A stretch of DNA of 10,416 bases from Trichomonas tenax (taxonomy: Eukaryota; Parabasalia; Trichomonadida; Trichomonadidae): NCBI GenBank assembly GCA_023091735.1, contig JALKBU010001489.1, positions 1-10,416 on the forward strand, given 5' to 3'. Positions 1 to 7,432 of this stretch are shown here, piece after piece. Position 1 is the first letter of the stretch. Every line of letters begins with the position of its first letter. Both the position numbers and the translations under genes were made by a program. The notes under the pieces are model-generated. The model made no database searches. It saw nothing but the letters and a program-made list of their open reading frames with translations, and was not told the origin of the DNA.

Positions 1-11
1 ACAAAAATATT

Positions 12-22
12 TGGCGGGAAAA
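12..22 (+). promoter_or_regulatory. E2F-like element (TGGCGGGAAAA), first copy
   Basis: The 11-mer TGGCGGGAAAA is identical to the one 19 bp before the histone H4 ATG at 861-871. Its reverse complement contains TTTCCCGCC, which fits the E2F consensus TTTSSCGC. No intact gene follows it: the nearest ATG (45) opens only a 28-codon frame. It may be the promoter of a decayed short gene, or half of a control region for a gene to the left of the window. Divergent histone gene pairs are known in trichomonads, so a histone gene on the left is possible but cannot be seen here. Confidence 0.4.
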
Positions 23-44
23 TTGTAAAAGTGACAGAAATATC

Positions 45-213
45 ATGGTCAGCAACTACACAACAGAAGTCATCGCAATACAGGGAAGTAGTGCTCCTTG
101 TGGCGTTGTGGCACCAGATGCTTGTAGTTGGTGATCACAATTTTATTTTGCAAACAAGCTCATTCACTACAAATCAGATCGAAGCAAGCTTGCAACAAAT
201 TCAGTTACAATAA
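45..213 (+). pseudogene. Possible broken small gene in two frames
   Basis: An ATG at 45 opens 28 codons (start MVSNYTTEVIAIQG) ending at a TGA. A second frame, with an ATG at 118, runs to TAA at 211-213 (start MLVVGDHNFILQ). Read one after the other they would give a mixed-composition peptide of about 56 residues, as a small gene with one frameshift would. The E2F-like site 23 bp upstream and a near-Initiator (TCATGG, 43-48) overlapping the ATG are the only promoter-like signals. No family was recognised. It could equally be chance. Confidence 0.18.
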
Positions 214-223
214 CTATCTATCA

Positions 224-409
224 CTACACATTTCCTAGCATACAAACAAGCTTGTTGATGCGGAACCAATCTCTTCTATAATCAAACCAAATCACTTGAT
301 TTAATTTATTACCATTAATTCTTTCGATTTGCACACTGTTTGGAGTTAAATCTTCAAGCATAAAATGAACTGTATTTTTAGCATCTTTAACTTCTACATA
401 GTTTTCCAT
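224..409 (-). CDS. Hypothetical 61-aa protein, doubtful
   Basis: This is an ATG-to-TAG frame of 61 codons with balanced composition (start MENYVEVKDAKNTVHF), unlike the Lys/Asn/Ile/Phe-rich peptides that noncoding AT-rich DNA gives. No domain, signal peptide or membrane segment is visible and I do not recognise a family. A perfect Initiator match on this strand (TCATAT, 478-483, A at 481) lies 72 nt upstream of the ATG, farther than for H4 and enolase. The frame converges with the doubtful + frame ending at 213. It may be a genuine short gene, a fragment of a decayed gene, or noise. Confidence 0.3.
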   Translation of the reverse strand: MENYVEVKDAKNTVHFMLEDLTPNSVQIERINGNKLNQVIWFDYRRDWFRINKLVCMLGNV

Positions 410-515
410 TTATATAATAATTAAAAAAATAAATAATTTTAAAATTAACATTAATTCTCTTGTGTTTAGCTATTCAAATATGATCGCAACGATATACCAA
501 TAAACATTCGATGTA

Positions 516-686
516 TTACTGAATTCTAAATTTTGATGTTTCGATCATATTTGATTCAAAACCTAAAAACAAGCAGGTTAAGGTAGTAAAATGCATGCAC
601 TGCTCTGACCTATCTCTAGCAGCATACTTCGTTCGGAGTTTGTTCTTTGGTGGCCTTCCAAAAAACAATCATTTGACTTCAAACTT
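516..686 (-). pseudogene. Decayed coding relic with GRPPK basic motif
   Basis: Fifty-six codons lie open between an upstream TGA and a TAA, with no usable ATG at the front. The frame contains FFGRPPKNKLRTKYAARDRS; GRPPK resembles the core of AT-hook and other DNA-binding basic segments. The stretch 590-660 is richer in G+C than its flanks, which supports a coding origin. A seven-base A run at 660-666 (+ strand) is a likely frameshift site. The rest of 410-889 is AT-rich spacer and H4 promoter. The parent gene is unidentified, and a structured RNA is an untested alternative. Confidence 0.22.
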
Positions 687-860
687 CAGAAGATCAAATT
701 TCAGATGGTATGTGCATATTTGACGTGATGTAATTAGTTTTCTCAAGTAAAAAGTATTAGTTATTGAAATATTAATAGAAATTTTGAAGATTTCGATTAA
801 AAGTGACATATGTTCAATATCTCATAGAATTATTTGAGAAATGTTTAAGCATTCAAATTC

Positions 861-871
861 TGGCGGGAAAA
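861..871 (+). promoter_or_regulatory. E2F-like element of the H4 promoter
   Basis: TGGCGGGAAAA ends 9 bp before the predicted transcription start of histone H4. Its complement TTTTCCCGCCA contains TTTCCCGCC, matching the E2F/DP consensus TTTSSCGC. E2F sites drive S-phase transcription in many eukaryotes, so cell-cycle control of H4 is a reasonable inference. The motif occurs once more in the window, at 12-22, in the same orientation. Confidence 0.6.
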
Positions 872-877
872 GTCAAG

Positions 878-883
878 TCATAA
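878..883 (+). promoter_or_regulatory. Trichomonad Initiator of H4
   Basis: TCATAA matches the trichomonad Initiator TCAYWW exactly. Transcription would start at A880, giving a 10-nt leader before the ATG at 890. Very short leaders are typical of trichomonad genes. Confidence 0.7.
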
Positions 884-889
884 AAATAA

Positions 890-1195
<306 letters not shown>

Positions 1196-1391
1196 ATCTT
1201 CACTGTTCTTATAACTCTTTTTGAAACTAATATTTTGATATTCAATTTTTAATATGCTCTCATTCATCATAGCTAAAGATGTCAATAGATGGATATGGGC
1301 TTATAGTTGATATATCCAAAGTATCAACCCTAAGTAATATATCAAAAAGGGAGATTTTGCTACAAAAAAAATTGTCCGTTTAAAAAGGTTG

Positions 1392-1397
1392 TCACTT
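1392..1397 (+). promoter_or_regulatory. Candidate Initiator of the Chibby-like gene
   Basis: TCACTT fits TCAYWW. A start at A1394 gives a 43-nt, very A-rich leader ending in a run of eight A's before the ATG at 1437. This leader is longer than those of H4 and enolase, so a nearer non-canonical start is possible. The rest of 1196-1436 shows only the H4 3' end and AT-rich spacer. Confidence 0.4.
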
Positions 1398-1436
1398 TTA
1401 TAATTTAAAATTTTAGAAAATCTAAAACAAAAAAAA

Positions 1437-1841
1437 ATGAATCCACAGCAATATCTATCATCAATCGGAAGGTGGGAGGAACAAAATAAAATCAGCAAGT
1501 TCTTTCACCCCACGAAACAGAATTTTAGTATCAACAGAAGAGCTGACGCGAATACACCGATCGAAATAAATTTTGGACCTGTTCATTTGCGTTGGCAGGA
1601 CGGCTCTTGGACAAACTTCAACCTTCCTGAACAGCCAGCCAATCCAAATCCAACTTTACAAGAAATTTCAAAACTTCAAAGAGAAAACGCACAATTACAA
1701 GTCGAATGCGAGATTCTCCTGCATATGCTGACAGTCTCAGAGATGAAGAAAGTCAAATCACAGAACAAACTTACTTCAATGAAAAATCAAATCGCATCTA
1801 TTCTCAAACAAATCGAAAAGGAAGAGCAGAGCCATGAATAA
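1437..1841 (+). CDS. Chibby-family basal body/transition-zone protein
   Basis: The protein is a 134-aa relative of Chibby (CBY1; human about 126 aa). Three landmarks occur in the family order. A short N-terminal FxPxK block is at residues 22-27 (FFHPTK). A central segment at 44-59 (INFGPVHLRWQDGSWT) corresponds to the vertebrate LAGQSLKFENGQW region. A C-terminal coiled coil from about 74 to 130 includes LQRENAQLQVECEILLHML, matching the vertebrate pattern of RRxNQQLEEEN followed by VDILLDMLSE. In animals Chibby binds FAM92/CIBAR proteins at the distal centriole and transition zone and helps basal body docking; it also restrains beta-catenin, a role not expected in a protist. Codon use is relaxed and A-rich, suggesting low expression. 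The start is the first ATG after the A run. A TAAA lies about 30 bp after the stop. The assignment rests on motif order read by eye. Confidence 0.75.
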   Translation: MNPQQYLSSIGRWEEQNKISKFFHPTKQNFSINRRADANTPIEINFGPVHLRWQDGSWTNFNLPEQPANPNPTLQEISKLQRENAQLQVECEILLHMLTVSEMKKVKSQNKLTSMKNQIASILKQIEKEEQSHE

Positions 1842-2100
1842 TCCATTTCGCCATAATCTTTGTTTATTGTTTTAAAAATATGATTTTGTTGTCTTTAAAA
1901 TATGACTATCAGAGTATTTTCAATAATCAAACTTCATAAAGATTAAATTGTGTGGCTCGTTATATTGTGCTTTGATAATAACACCAAAATAGAATCTTGA
2001 ATATTATTTTATCTTTTGCTTATACTTTGAGAATATGTTCAACAAATATTCTATATGCATTTACTATTTCCAAACTTGCGATATGCATATGATTGATCAA

Positions 2101-2133
2101 AATTGATTGTGATGAATTGCATTCTAATCAATT
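2101..2133. repeat. Small inverted repeat in convergent spacer
   Basis: AATTGATT (2101-2108) and AATCAATT (2126-2133) form a perfect 8-bp inverted repeat around a 17-nt loop. It lies in the 540-bp spacer between the convergent Chibby-like and enolase genes. The stem is pure A/T apart from one G:C pair, so it would be weak. Confidence 0.3.
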
Positions 2134-2185
2134 CCTATCAATGTTAAATCTTGATACGTATATGCTGTCTTAAAGCTAAAGTAAG

Positions 2186-2244
2186 TGCAATGTGATTGAA
2201 AGATAAAAACAACAATGAATAATTATATCTTCAATCACAGTGCA
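2186..2244. repeat. Long stem-loop between convergent genes
   Basis: The left arm at 2186-2205 (TGCAATGTGATTGAAAGATA) pairs with the right arm at 2226-2244 (TATCTTCAATCACAGTGCA). There is one mismatch and one bulged A, and the loop is 20 nt. This is the strongest fold in the 1842-2381 spacer, roughly midway between the two 3' ends. It could be a 3'-end barrier, a small RNA or the remnant of a tiny inverted-repeat element. I see no gene in this spacer. Confidence 0.5.
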
Positions 2245-2381
2245 ATATTGTAAATTCATCAGTGAGCAAATTCCTGCAATGGCAGCACATGTCAATCCTT
2301 AGAGATATCTTATTATCTATTCATAACTATTTTTTTGAAAAAAAAAAGAAATAATTTAATAAAAATGAAAGTTAAAATCGT

Positions 2382-3800
2382 TTACTCCTCATCGAGCATG
2401 TCGTGTTCCTTGAGGTAATCGTAGATCTGGAGAAGGCGTGTATACTTCTGGATACGTTCTCCTCTAGCTGTTGAACCTGTCTTGATGGCCTGAGCACCAA
2501 TAGCGACAGCAAGGTCAGCGATGACGGAGTTGCATGTTTCGCCGGAACGGTGGGAAACCATGACGCGGTGGCCAGCGTTGAGAATAAGGCGGGCAGCCTC
2601 CATACCCTCTGAGATTGTACCGATCTGGTTGACCTTGAGAAGGAGAGCGTTGCACCACTTGCCTTCGAGACCCTTCTTGATTGTGATTGGGTTTGTTGTG
2701 TAAAGGTCATCACCGACGAGCTGGACGCGGGCGCCAAGTTTAGCGTTGAGCTTTGTCCAGTTCTCGTAGTCGAGCTCACCGAGAGCATCTTCGATGGAAA
2801 CGATGGCTGGGTGGCGCTTGAGTAGGTCATCGTAGTACTCGATCATCTGATCAGCGTTGAGGAACTTGCCAACCTCGACCTCGTAGATCTTCTTCTTCTC
2901 ATCGTAGAACTCAGATGAGGCAACATCCATAGCGATGAAGACATCTTCACCAGCCTTGTAGCCAGCAGCGGCGATAGCCTCCTCGATTACTGTGAGAGCC
3001 TCTTCTGGGGAGTTGAGGTTTGGAGCGAAACCACCCTCATCACCAAGGTTCTTAGCGGAGAGACCGTACTTCTTGACGAGGATGCCACCGAGCTTCTGGT
3101 AGACCTCAGCGATCATGCGTAGCTGGTCTGGGAATGGGACCTTGCGTGTTGGTGTAACCATGAACTCCTGGAACTTGAGGTTGCCACCAGCGTGCTTACC
3201 ACCGTTAAGGATGTTGAAGAATGGAGATGGAAGCTTGAACTTCTTTGGAACCTTGTCGCAGCCGCCATAGAAAGCCTTGGCGAGGTACTGGAAGAGTTCG
3301 ATTTCCTGGATAGCAGCACCAGCCTCGGCGAGAGCGAAGGATGTAGCTGTGCAAGCGTTGCCACCGACGTTCTTCTTAAGAACTGTGCCATCTGTGTCGC
3401 AGATCTTCTTGTCGAGGGCTGGGAAGTCGCAGAAGCACATTCCCTTGAGAGCTGGGGAGAGAACCTCTGTAACGTTCTTGGCAGCCTTGAGTGTGCCCTT
3501 GCCACCATAGCGAGCCTTGTCGCCATCACGGAGTTCGAGGGCTTCACCAACACCTGTGGAAGCGCCAGATGGAGCGGATGAGCGGGCAGCGAGTGTAACG
3601 CGACCTAGGTACTTTACGTAAATGTCAACCTCAACTGTTGGGTTGCCACGAGAGTCAAGAACTTCGCGGCCGACAAGCTTCTCGATGATGGCCTTTGGAG
3701 CCTTCTTCTTGAGGAGGACGGAGAGTGTGCCGATTGGATCCTCAGCCTTAGCAGCTTCAGCAATGCATTCCTTAACAATAGCGTCGTGTTGTGCGTCCAT
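2382..3800 (-). CDS. Enolase (2-phosphoglycerate dehydratase)
   Basis: Enolase converts 2-phosphoglycerate to phosphoenolpyruvate in glycolysis, acting as a Mg-dependent dimer in the cytosol. The protein has 472 residues, against about 430-440 for the family. The excess is mostly an N-terminal extension of about 36 residues (start MDAQHDAIVKECIAEAAK) before the conserved REVLDSRGNPTVEVD block at 45-59. Yeast catalytic and metal residues all have counterparts: S78 (PSGAST), H203 (GGKHAGG), E212, E255 (GDEGG), D292, E337 and D364 (metal ligands), K389 (LLKVNQIGT), H417 (SHRSGET) and K440 (IKTG). The loop after E337 is unusual, SIEDALGELD rather than the common SIEDPF-type sequence. The extension does not look like a hydrogenosomal presequence. 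Codons are strongly biased, indicating high expression. Trichomonas carries several enolase genes, and a surface plasminogen-binding role is known for enolase there. The stop lies in TAAA (2384-2381). Confidence 0.96.
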   Translation of the reverse strand: MDAQHDAIVKECIAEAAKAEDPIGTLSVLLKKKAPKAIIEKLVGREVLDSRGNPTVEVDIYVKYLGRVTLAARSSAPSGASTGVGEALELRDGDKARYGGKGTLKAAKNVTEVLSPALKGMCFCDFPALDKKICDTDGTVLKKNVGGNACTATSFALAEAGAAIQEIELFQYLAKAFYGGCDKVPKKFKLPSPFFNILNGGKHAGGNLKFQEFMVTPTRKVPFPDQLRMIAEVYQKLGGILVKKYGLSAKNLGDEGGFAPNLNSPEEALTVIEEAIAAAGYKAGEDVFIAMDVASSEFYDEKKKIYEVEVGKFLNADQMIEYYDDLLKRHPAIVSIEDALGELDYENWTKLNAKLGARVQLVGDDLYTTNPITIKKGLEGKWCNALLLKVNQIGTISEGMEAARLILNAGHRVMVSHRSGETCNSVIADLAVAIGAQAIKTGSTARGERIQKYTRLLQIYDYLKEHDMLDEE

Positions 3801-3809
3801 TGTTTTCTA

Positions 3810-3815
3810 AAGTGA
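3810..3815 (-). promoter_or_regulatory. Trichomonad Initiator of enolase
   Basis: On the minus strand TCACTT matches TCAYWW. A start at position 3813 gives a 13-nt leader before the ATG at 3800. This supports the 472-aa start, and so the N-terminal extension, rather than an internal Met. Confidence 0.7.
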
Positions 3816-3858
3816 TAAGACCATCCTCCAATTAATTTTGAGACCCAATTGAACACCT

Positions 3859-3923
3859 TCTTCAGAAAAACCGGTTTTGTAAATATCTCAATATTTTTGA
3901 CGATAGGTCACATTTTCTGAAGA
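3859..3923. promoter_or_regulatory. Inverted repeats in enolase promoter region
   Basis: An 11-bp perfect inverted repeat (TCTTCAGAAAA at 3859-3869 and TTTTCTGAAGA at 3913-3923) lies 46-110 bp upstream of the enolase start site. Overlapping its left arm is a 12-bp perfect palindrome, AAAACCGGTTTT (3867-3878). Symmetric sites like these could bind dimeric regulators, but no such protein is known to me for this sequence. The remaining upstream DNA (3924-4440) is AT-rich spacer with no gene visible. Confidence 0.35.
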
Positions 3924-4444
3924 GAATCATCTCTTATTTATTTAATATCGCTTATCATCTCTAGTATCTATTAGTCAATAATATCATAAAATTATTAATT
4001 CTTTGCCAAATCTTAACATTTCATGATTTTGTTAAGAAAATTTAAGCACAAAACCTTATATTATATATAATTATGATGTTATTGGGAGATGATAATGTTT
4101 GACATGTAAATATGTGAGTTTGTTGTGTAAGGAAAAATTTCTCATGTGTTATTTTTATAAACATCAATTAAGCATTTATTGTTAATCACAAAATACTAAA
4201 ATTTCGAAATATTAGCAAGAATTTAACAATAATATTGATTATCAAGATTTATCAGCGGTAACATATAATTTTTTCTTGAGGAACTTTCATTTTAAAATGA
4301 TTCAAAAAGAATATCATTTACCAAATAGATCATATATGTTTATATGATGAAGAAATTTGATGGTTAATTTCCGATTTATGACATGTAAATTAGTATGGGT
4401 AATTTACAAAACAAATTTTTGAACAATCAAAAGTTTTGTGAGAT

Positions 4445-6074
4445 TTACCTCACTGACCTCAACTCGGTTGAAAAGAATGTAGTTTTAACCGTTGTGATAT
4501 TACGGGATGACTGCTGCTGGTGTCTGTAATGTGATGCGTTGATAAAATTTTATGGATAATCATAATTTCATTTTATTACAAATTGATTGGTCTCTAATTT
4601 TGCGATGTAGCGGATACTAGTCCACTGGGACCTCTTCGGTTGACCTGCTGATGATATATCCGTGGGAAGACATTCGTTCTGTTGCTTCTTTGTTCAACTT
4701 TCTGATAGCATTTCTCAAAAACTGCTTGAATAATGAAACATAACTCATTAATTTTTACTCTCAATGGTGTAGACTATTGAATAGAATAGCTATGATTCTT
4801 CAAAGTTCAGGATATTGTAGACACATATAAATTCATGACTTCCGTCAATTCAACTTCATACATTCATTATTTATGACAATGCGTAAAAGCATTTATGCCT
4901 GATTTGGCGCCCTTATCCAAGACATAATGAAACTCCAATAATATCAAGAAAAATTTTGATATCGATTTGAATGCTAACAGCTAAAAGCCACATTATAACT
5001 TCTAAATTGCATATCCGACTGGTGACTTCGATTTGATCATTTTCTACTTATTTGGCATCTTTTCTTTGCTTGGATTGCATTGCACGAACCGCCTCTGCTT
5101 AGAGTTAAGGAATTTCATCCTGAAATGCCATGATATCTTTATATCCAAACATTTAAAATCTTCTTGAGGCCATTTTTCTTTAACCATTTGGTGCCTGTGT
5201 TGTCATCGTTCAGATTGTTCTAATTGTTGGGTCATCTCAAGTTTTGAGATTTTTTTATATGTCATGTGGTATAGTTTCGACTTTCTTTTGATGGAGACTT
5301 TCTATTTGAGCTAAGGTTTTCTCCATTTTTGTGATTTTGTTATCTCAAATCATGTGAATCTCTCTCTCTTGTTATATAGTTGTACATTGAGTGCTGATAT
5401 ATGAAGCTTGTAAGTTTCATTTCTGTTCTGAATCTCATTTTTGTCTCTTTTGAGCGCTGTTTCATGCACTATGAATCGGAATTCGCCTGCTGCTAAACAT
5501 TCTTCGATTTTTGCACAAATATCATGGACATATTACTAAGGTATTGCCTACACTCCTAAGGAATGGTTCTCGAATACTTCTATTTTCATTCGAGATCTTT
5601 GTCTGTATGTATTTGATCATGTTCTACCCTAACTTTGTAGTGTTGGTTTCATATATGAGTTCGTGGATTCTAGCTTGTTTATTCGAAATCTTTCCTAATG
5701 TTGCTTAATTCATTCTTTTGATGCCATTGACTTGCATTCTAGCTCATTCTGTAGTGATGCGATGTGATTTTCGTAGTCGGCGATCAGTTTTCTAAATGAC
5801 TTTTCGGTATTTAGCATTTGATTGATGAATTTTGTTATATGTACCTCATTCCAAGGTTTGATATTCTGTATTTAAGAGTTTTTAATATTCAAATCTGCAC
5901 TTTGCTGTGAAAAATGTTTCTCTGCATAATCATTTTTGCCATCTAGCTCTTGAATCCCATTTCTGACTTAGCCAAAGCATTATTCACCCCTTCTAGAAAG
6001 CTGTCTTCTCTAAGATTGCGCGAGTTTTCCAGTTTTGATACCAAAATATTTGGAAAATTTGCTTTTAATTTTAT
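4445..6074 (-). pseudogene. Decayed coiled-coil protein gene
   Basis: No long frame survives, yet the minus strand shows collinear protein-like stretches in shifting frames over 1.6 kb. These are 6074-5943 (43 codons, with NILVSKLENSRNLREDSFLE), about 5955-5876 (DGKNDYAEKHFSQQSADLN), about 5835-5710 (FINQMLNTEKSFRKLIADYE then ENHIASLQNELE), 5532-5350 (60 codons, with ETALKRDKNEIQNRNETYKL), 5326-5251 (MEKTLAQIESLHQKKVE), about 5260-5044 (one TGA; KISKLEMTQQLEQSER), about 4735-4617 (FLRNAIRKLNKEATERMSS) and 4540-4445. The Leu/Glu/Lys heptad flavour points to a long coiled-coil protein like those expanded in Trichomonas. An Initiator (TCATAA, 6080-6075) directly precedes an in-frame ATA where an ATG would be expected. 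At the other end a TAA sits inside TAAA (4447-4444). At least six breaks make it non-functional. Whether the last pieces belong to the same gene is less sure. Confidence 0.65.
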
Positions 6075-6562
6075 TTATGAGGAATAATTGTTAATTTATA
6101 TTTGCGCAATTAGAATTTGGATTGTTTTAGTAATTCAACTACTAATTTTAAATAACAAAGAAACAATAAAAATAGATTTAAAACACAATGTTATCATTCA
6201 ATTTGTCAAATAAGCTTTCTTTTTTTAAAATTATTTATTGATAAACATCGATTACAATATATTCGTTTTCCTCAGTTACAATATAGATTATTAATATAAA
6301 TTCATTATTGATAAACATCAGCATATTCAGATCCTTCTACAACTAATCATTTAGTGCTATGAAATATTGATCTCAACAATCAAATAATTATACACAAAAC
6401 AAAAATATACGTCCAGGTTTAGAACATGTTTTAAAAGTTTTCTGTAAAAGTAAATTCTTTCAAATGGAACACTATCACAGAGAATCGAAGAGAATTCCAA
6501 TTATGACACTGTAAAATGTCAAAAGTCAGATTCCAATCCCTTTTGCCGTTACAATTTTATTT

Positions 6563-6568
6563 TTACTA
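6563..6568 (+). promoter_or_regulatory. Near-Initiator of B9D1
   Basis: TTACTA differs from TCAYWW only at the C. A start at A6565 would give an 11-nt leader, matching H4 and enolase in spacing. No perfect Initiator lies within 60 bp. The spacer 6081-6562 is otherwise AT-rich, with no gene visible. Confidence 0.35.
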
Positions 6569-6575
6569 AAAAAAT

Positions 6576-7121
6576 ATGGCGCAATCAGTGAATATTCATT
6601 TAACAGTCCAAGGAACAATAGACAAATGCGTAACGAACTCCTCATGCGACATGTACTGCAAATTCGGCTTCGTTTCTGGCCAAGATTGGGAAGCATACGC
6701 AGGATCGAAAGCAGGCGTTTCGTATACGACTCGTGTCAATCCAAAACACGAAGCAATATTCAATTACCCTGTCGGAATATCCCTAAGAACGCAGACTCCT
6801 TACGGATGGCCTCAAATCGTTTTAGCAGTTTACGGATTAAATTCGTTTGGTAATGATAAAATTGTTGGATACGGTGCAATACATCTCCCTCTTAAACAGG
6901 GTACTCACAAACTCAAAGTTCCGCTGTTTTCTCCACGTGCAGAATCTGTATTTCAAAAACTCACAGCATATTTCACTGGTTTGTATCCAGAATTAATAGA
7001 GACGAATCTTGTCGCACAAGGACCAAATAGAGAAGTTATGAAAACTCATTCGAGTGGATATGTTGAGCTTACTTTGAACATGGTTACAAATGAATTGGAA
7101 CAGTTCCAGCTCAAAATGTAA
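6576..7121 (+). CDS. B9 domain-containing protein 1 (B9D1)
   Basis: This is a transition-zone protein of the MKS module (B9D1, B9D2, MKS1 and TMEM partners) that gates protein entry into cilia and flagella. The 181-aa frame is almost entirely the B9 domain, a C2-like beta-sandwich. Recognisable blocks are YCKFGFVSGQDW at residues 27-38 (human YCKYCFVYGQDW), FNYPVGISLRT at 62-72, TPYGWPQIVLAVYG at 74-87, FGNDKIVGYGAIHLP at 91-105, and VAQGPNREVMKTHSSGYVEL near 147-166 (human VVAQGEGREVTRVRSQGFV). This pattern is B9D1, not B9D2 or MKS1. Human B9D1 has 204 residues, so the protein is slightly short but complete. No membrane segment or signal peptide is seen, as expected. Codons are A-ended and unbiased, indicating low expression. 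The start is the first ATG, 11 nt after a near-Initiator. The 3' flank (7122-7432) is AT-rich with a TAAA near 7194 and no gene. Confidence 0.93.
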   Translation: MAQSVNIHLTVQGTIDKCVTNSSCDMYCKFGFVSGQDWEAYAGSKAGVSYTTRVNPKHEAIFNYPVGISLRTQTPYGWPQIVLAVYGLNSFGNDKIVGYGAIHLPLKQGTHKLKVPLFSPRAESVFQKLTAYFTGLYPELIETNLVAQGPNREVMKTHSSGYVELTLNMVTNELEQFQLKM

Positions 7122-7432
7122 CTTGTTTTTTTTATAACTCTGTTAATAATTATCTATACATTTTTTTGATTTGTTTTATATTGTTTCAATTTATAAATCA
7201 TCGGCTTGTTTATTACGAATATACTACACACCTTCAATGTTTTTAGATTTATATAGAATCAAAAATTTTCAAATTTAATAATATGCATTACATGCACATA
7301 TAGACAAAAGAGATAATTTTCTTTTTGTGTGTGTGATGAATTGTTGGACTCTATTAAAAAATTTTTAATATATTTTTGCAAATCTATGAAATATGATAAC
7401 AGTATGCGACAAAGCTCATAGGATAAATGAGA

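Noticed and set aside
184..256. Two HindIII-type palindromes, GCAAGCTTGC and AACAAGCTTGTT
   Set aside because: They are short, isolated palindromes with no further symmetry or promoter context.
600..660. Possible spliceosomal or other small RNA in a GC-richer patch
   Set aside because: No snRNA hallmark (U1 5' end, U5 loop, U6 ACAGAG) could be matched; it is better explained as a coding relic.
2372..2830. 152-aa minus-strand open frame
   Set aside because: It is a Ser/Thr/Arg-rich shadow of enolase in another frame, caused by that gene's biased codons.
3113..3581. Overlapping frames of 146 aa (-) and 129 aa (+)
   Set aside because: Both lie wholly inside the enolase coding sequence, which is unambiguous; their composition is that of frame shadows.
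4903..4911. TTTGGCGCC as a third E2F-like site
   Set aside because: It lies inside the decayed coiled-coil gene with no start nearby, so it is probably chance.
5511..5708. 65-aa plus-strand frame with hydrophobic residues
   Set aside because: It is antisense to the decayed coiled-coil gene; T-rich antisense DNA naturally gives Phe/Leu/Ile runs resembling a membrane protein.
6626..6853. 75-aa plus-strand frame inside B9D1
   Set aside because: It is the +1 shadow of a well-supported B9 domain frame.
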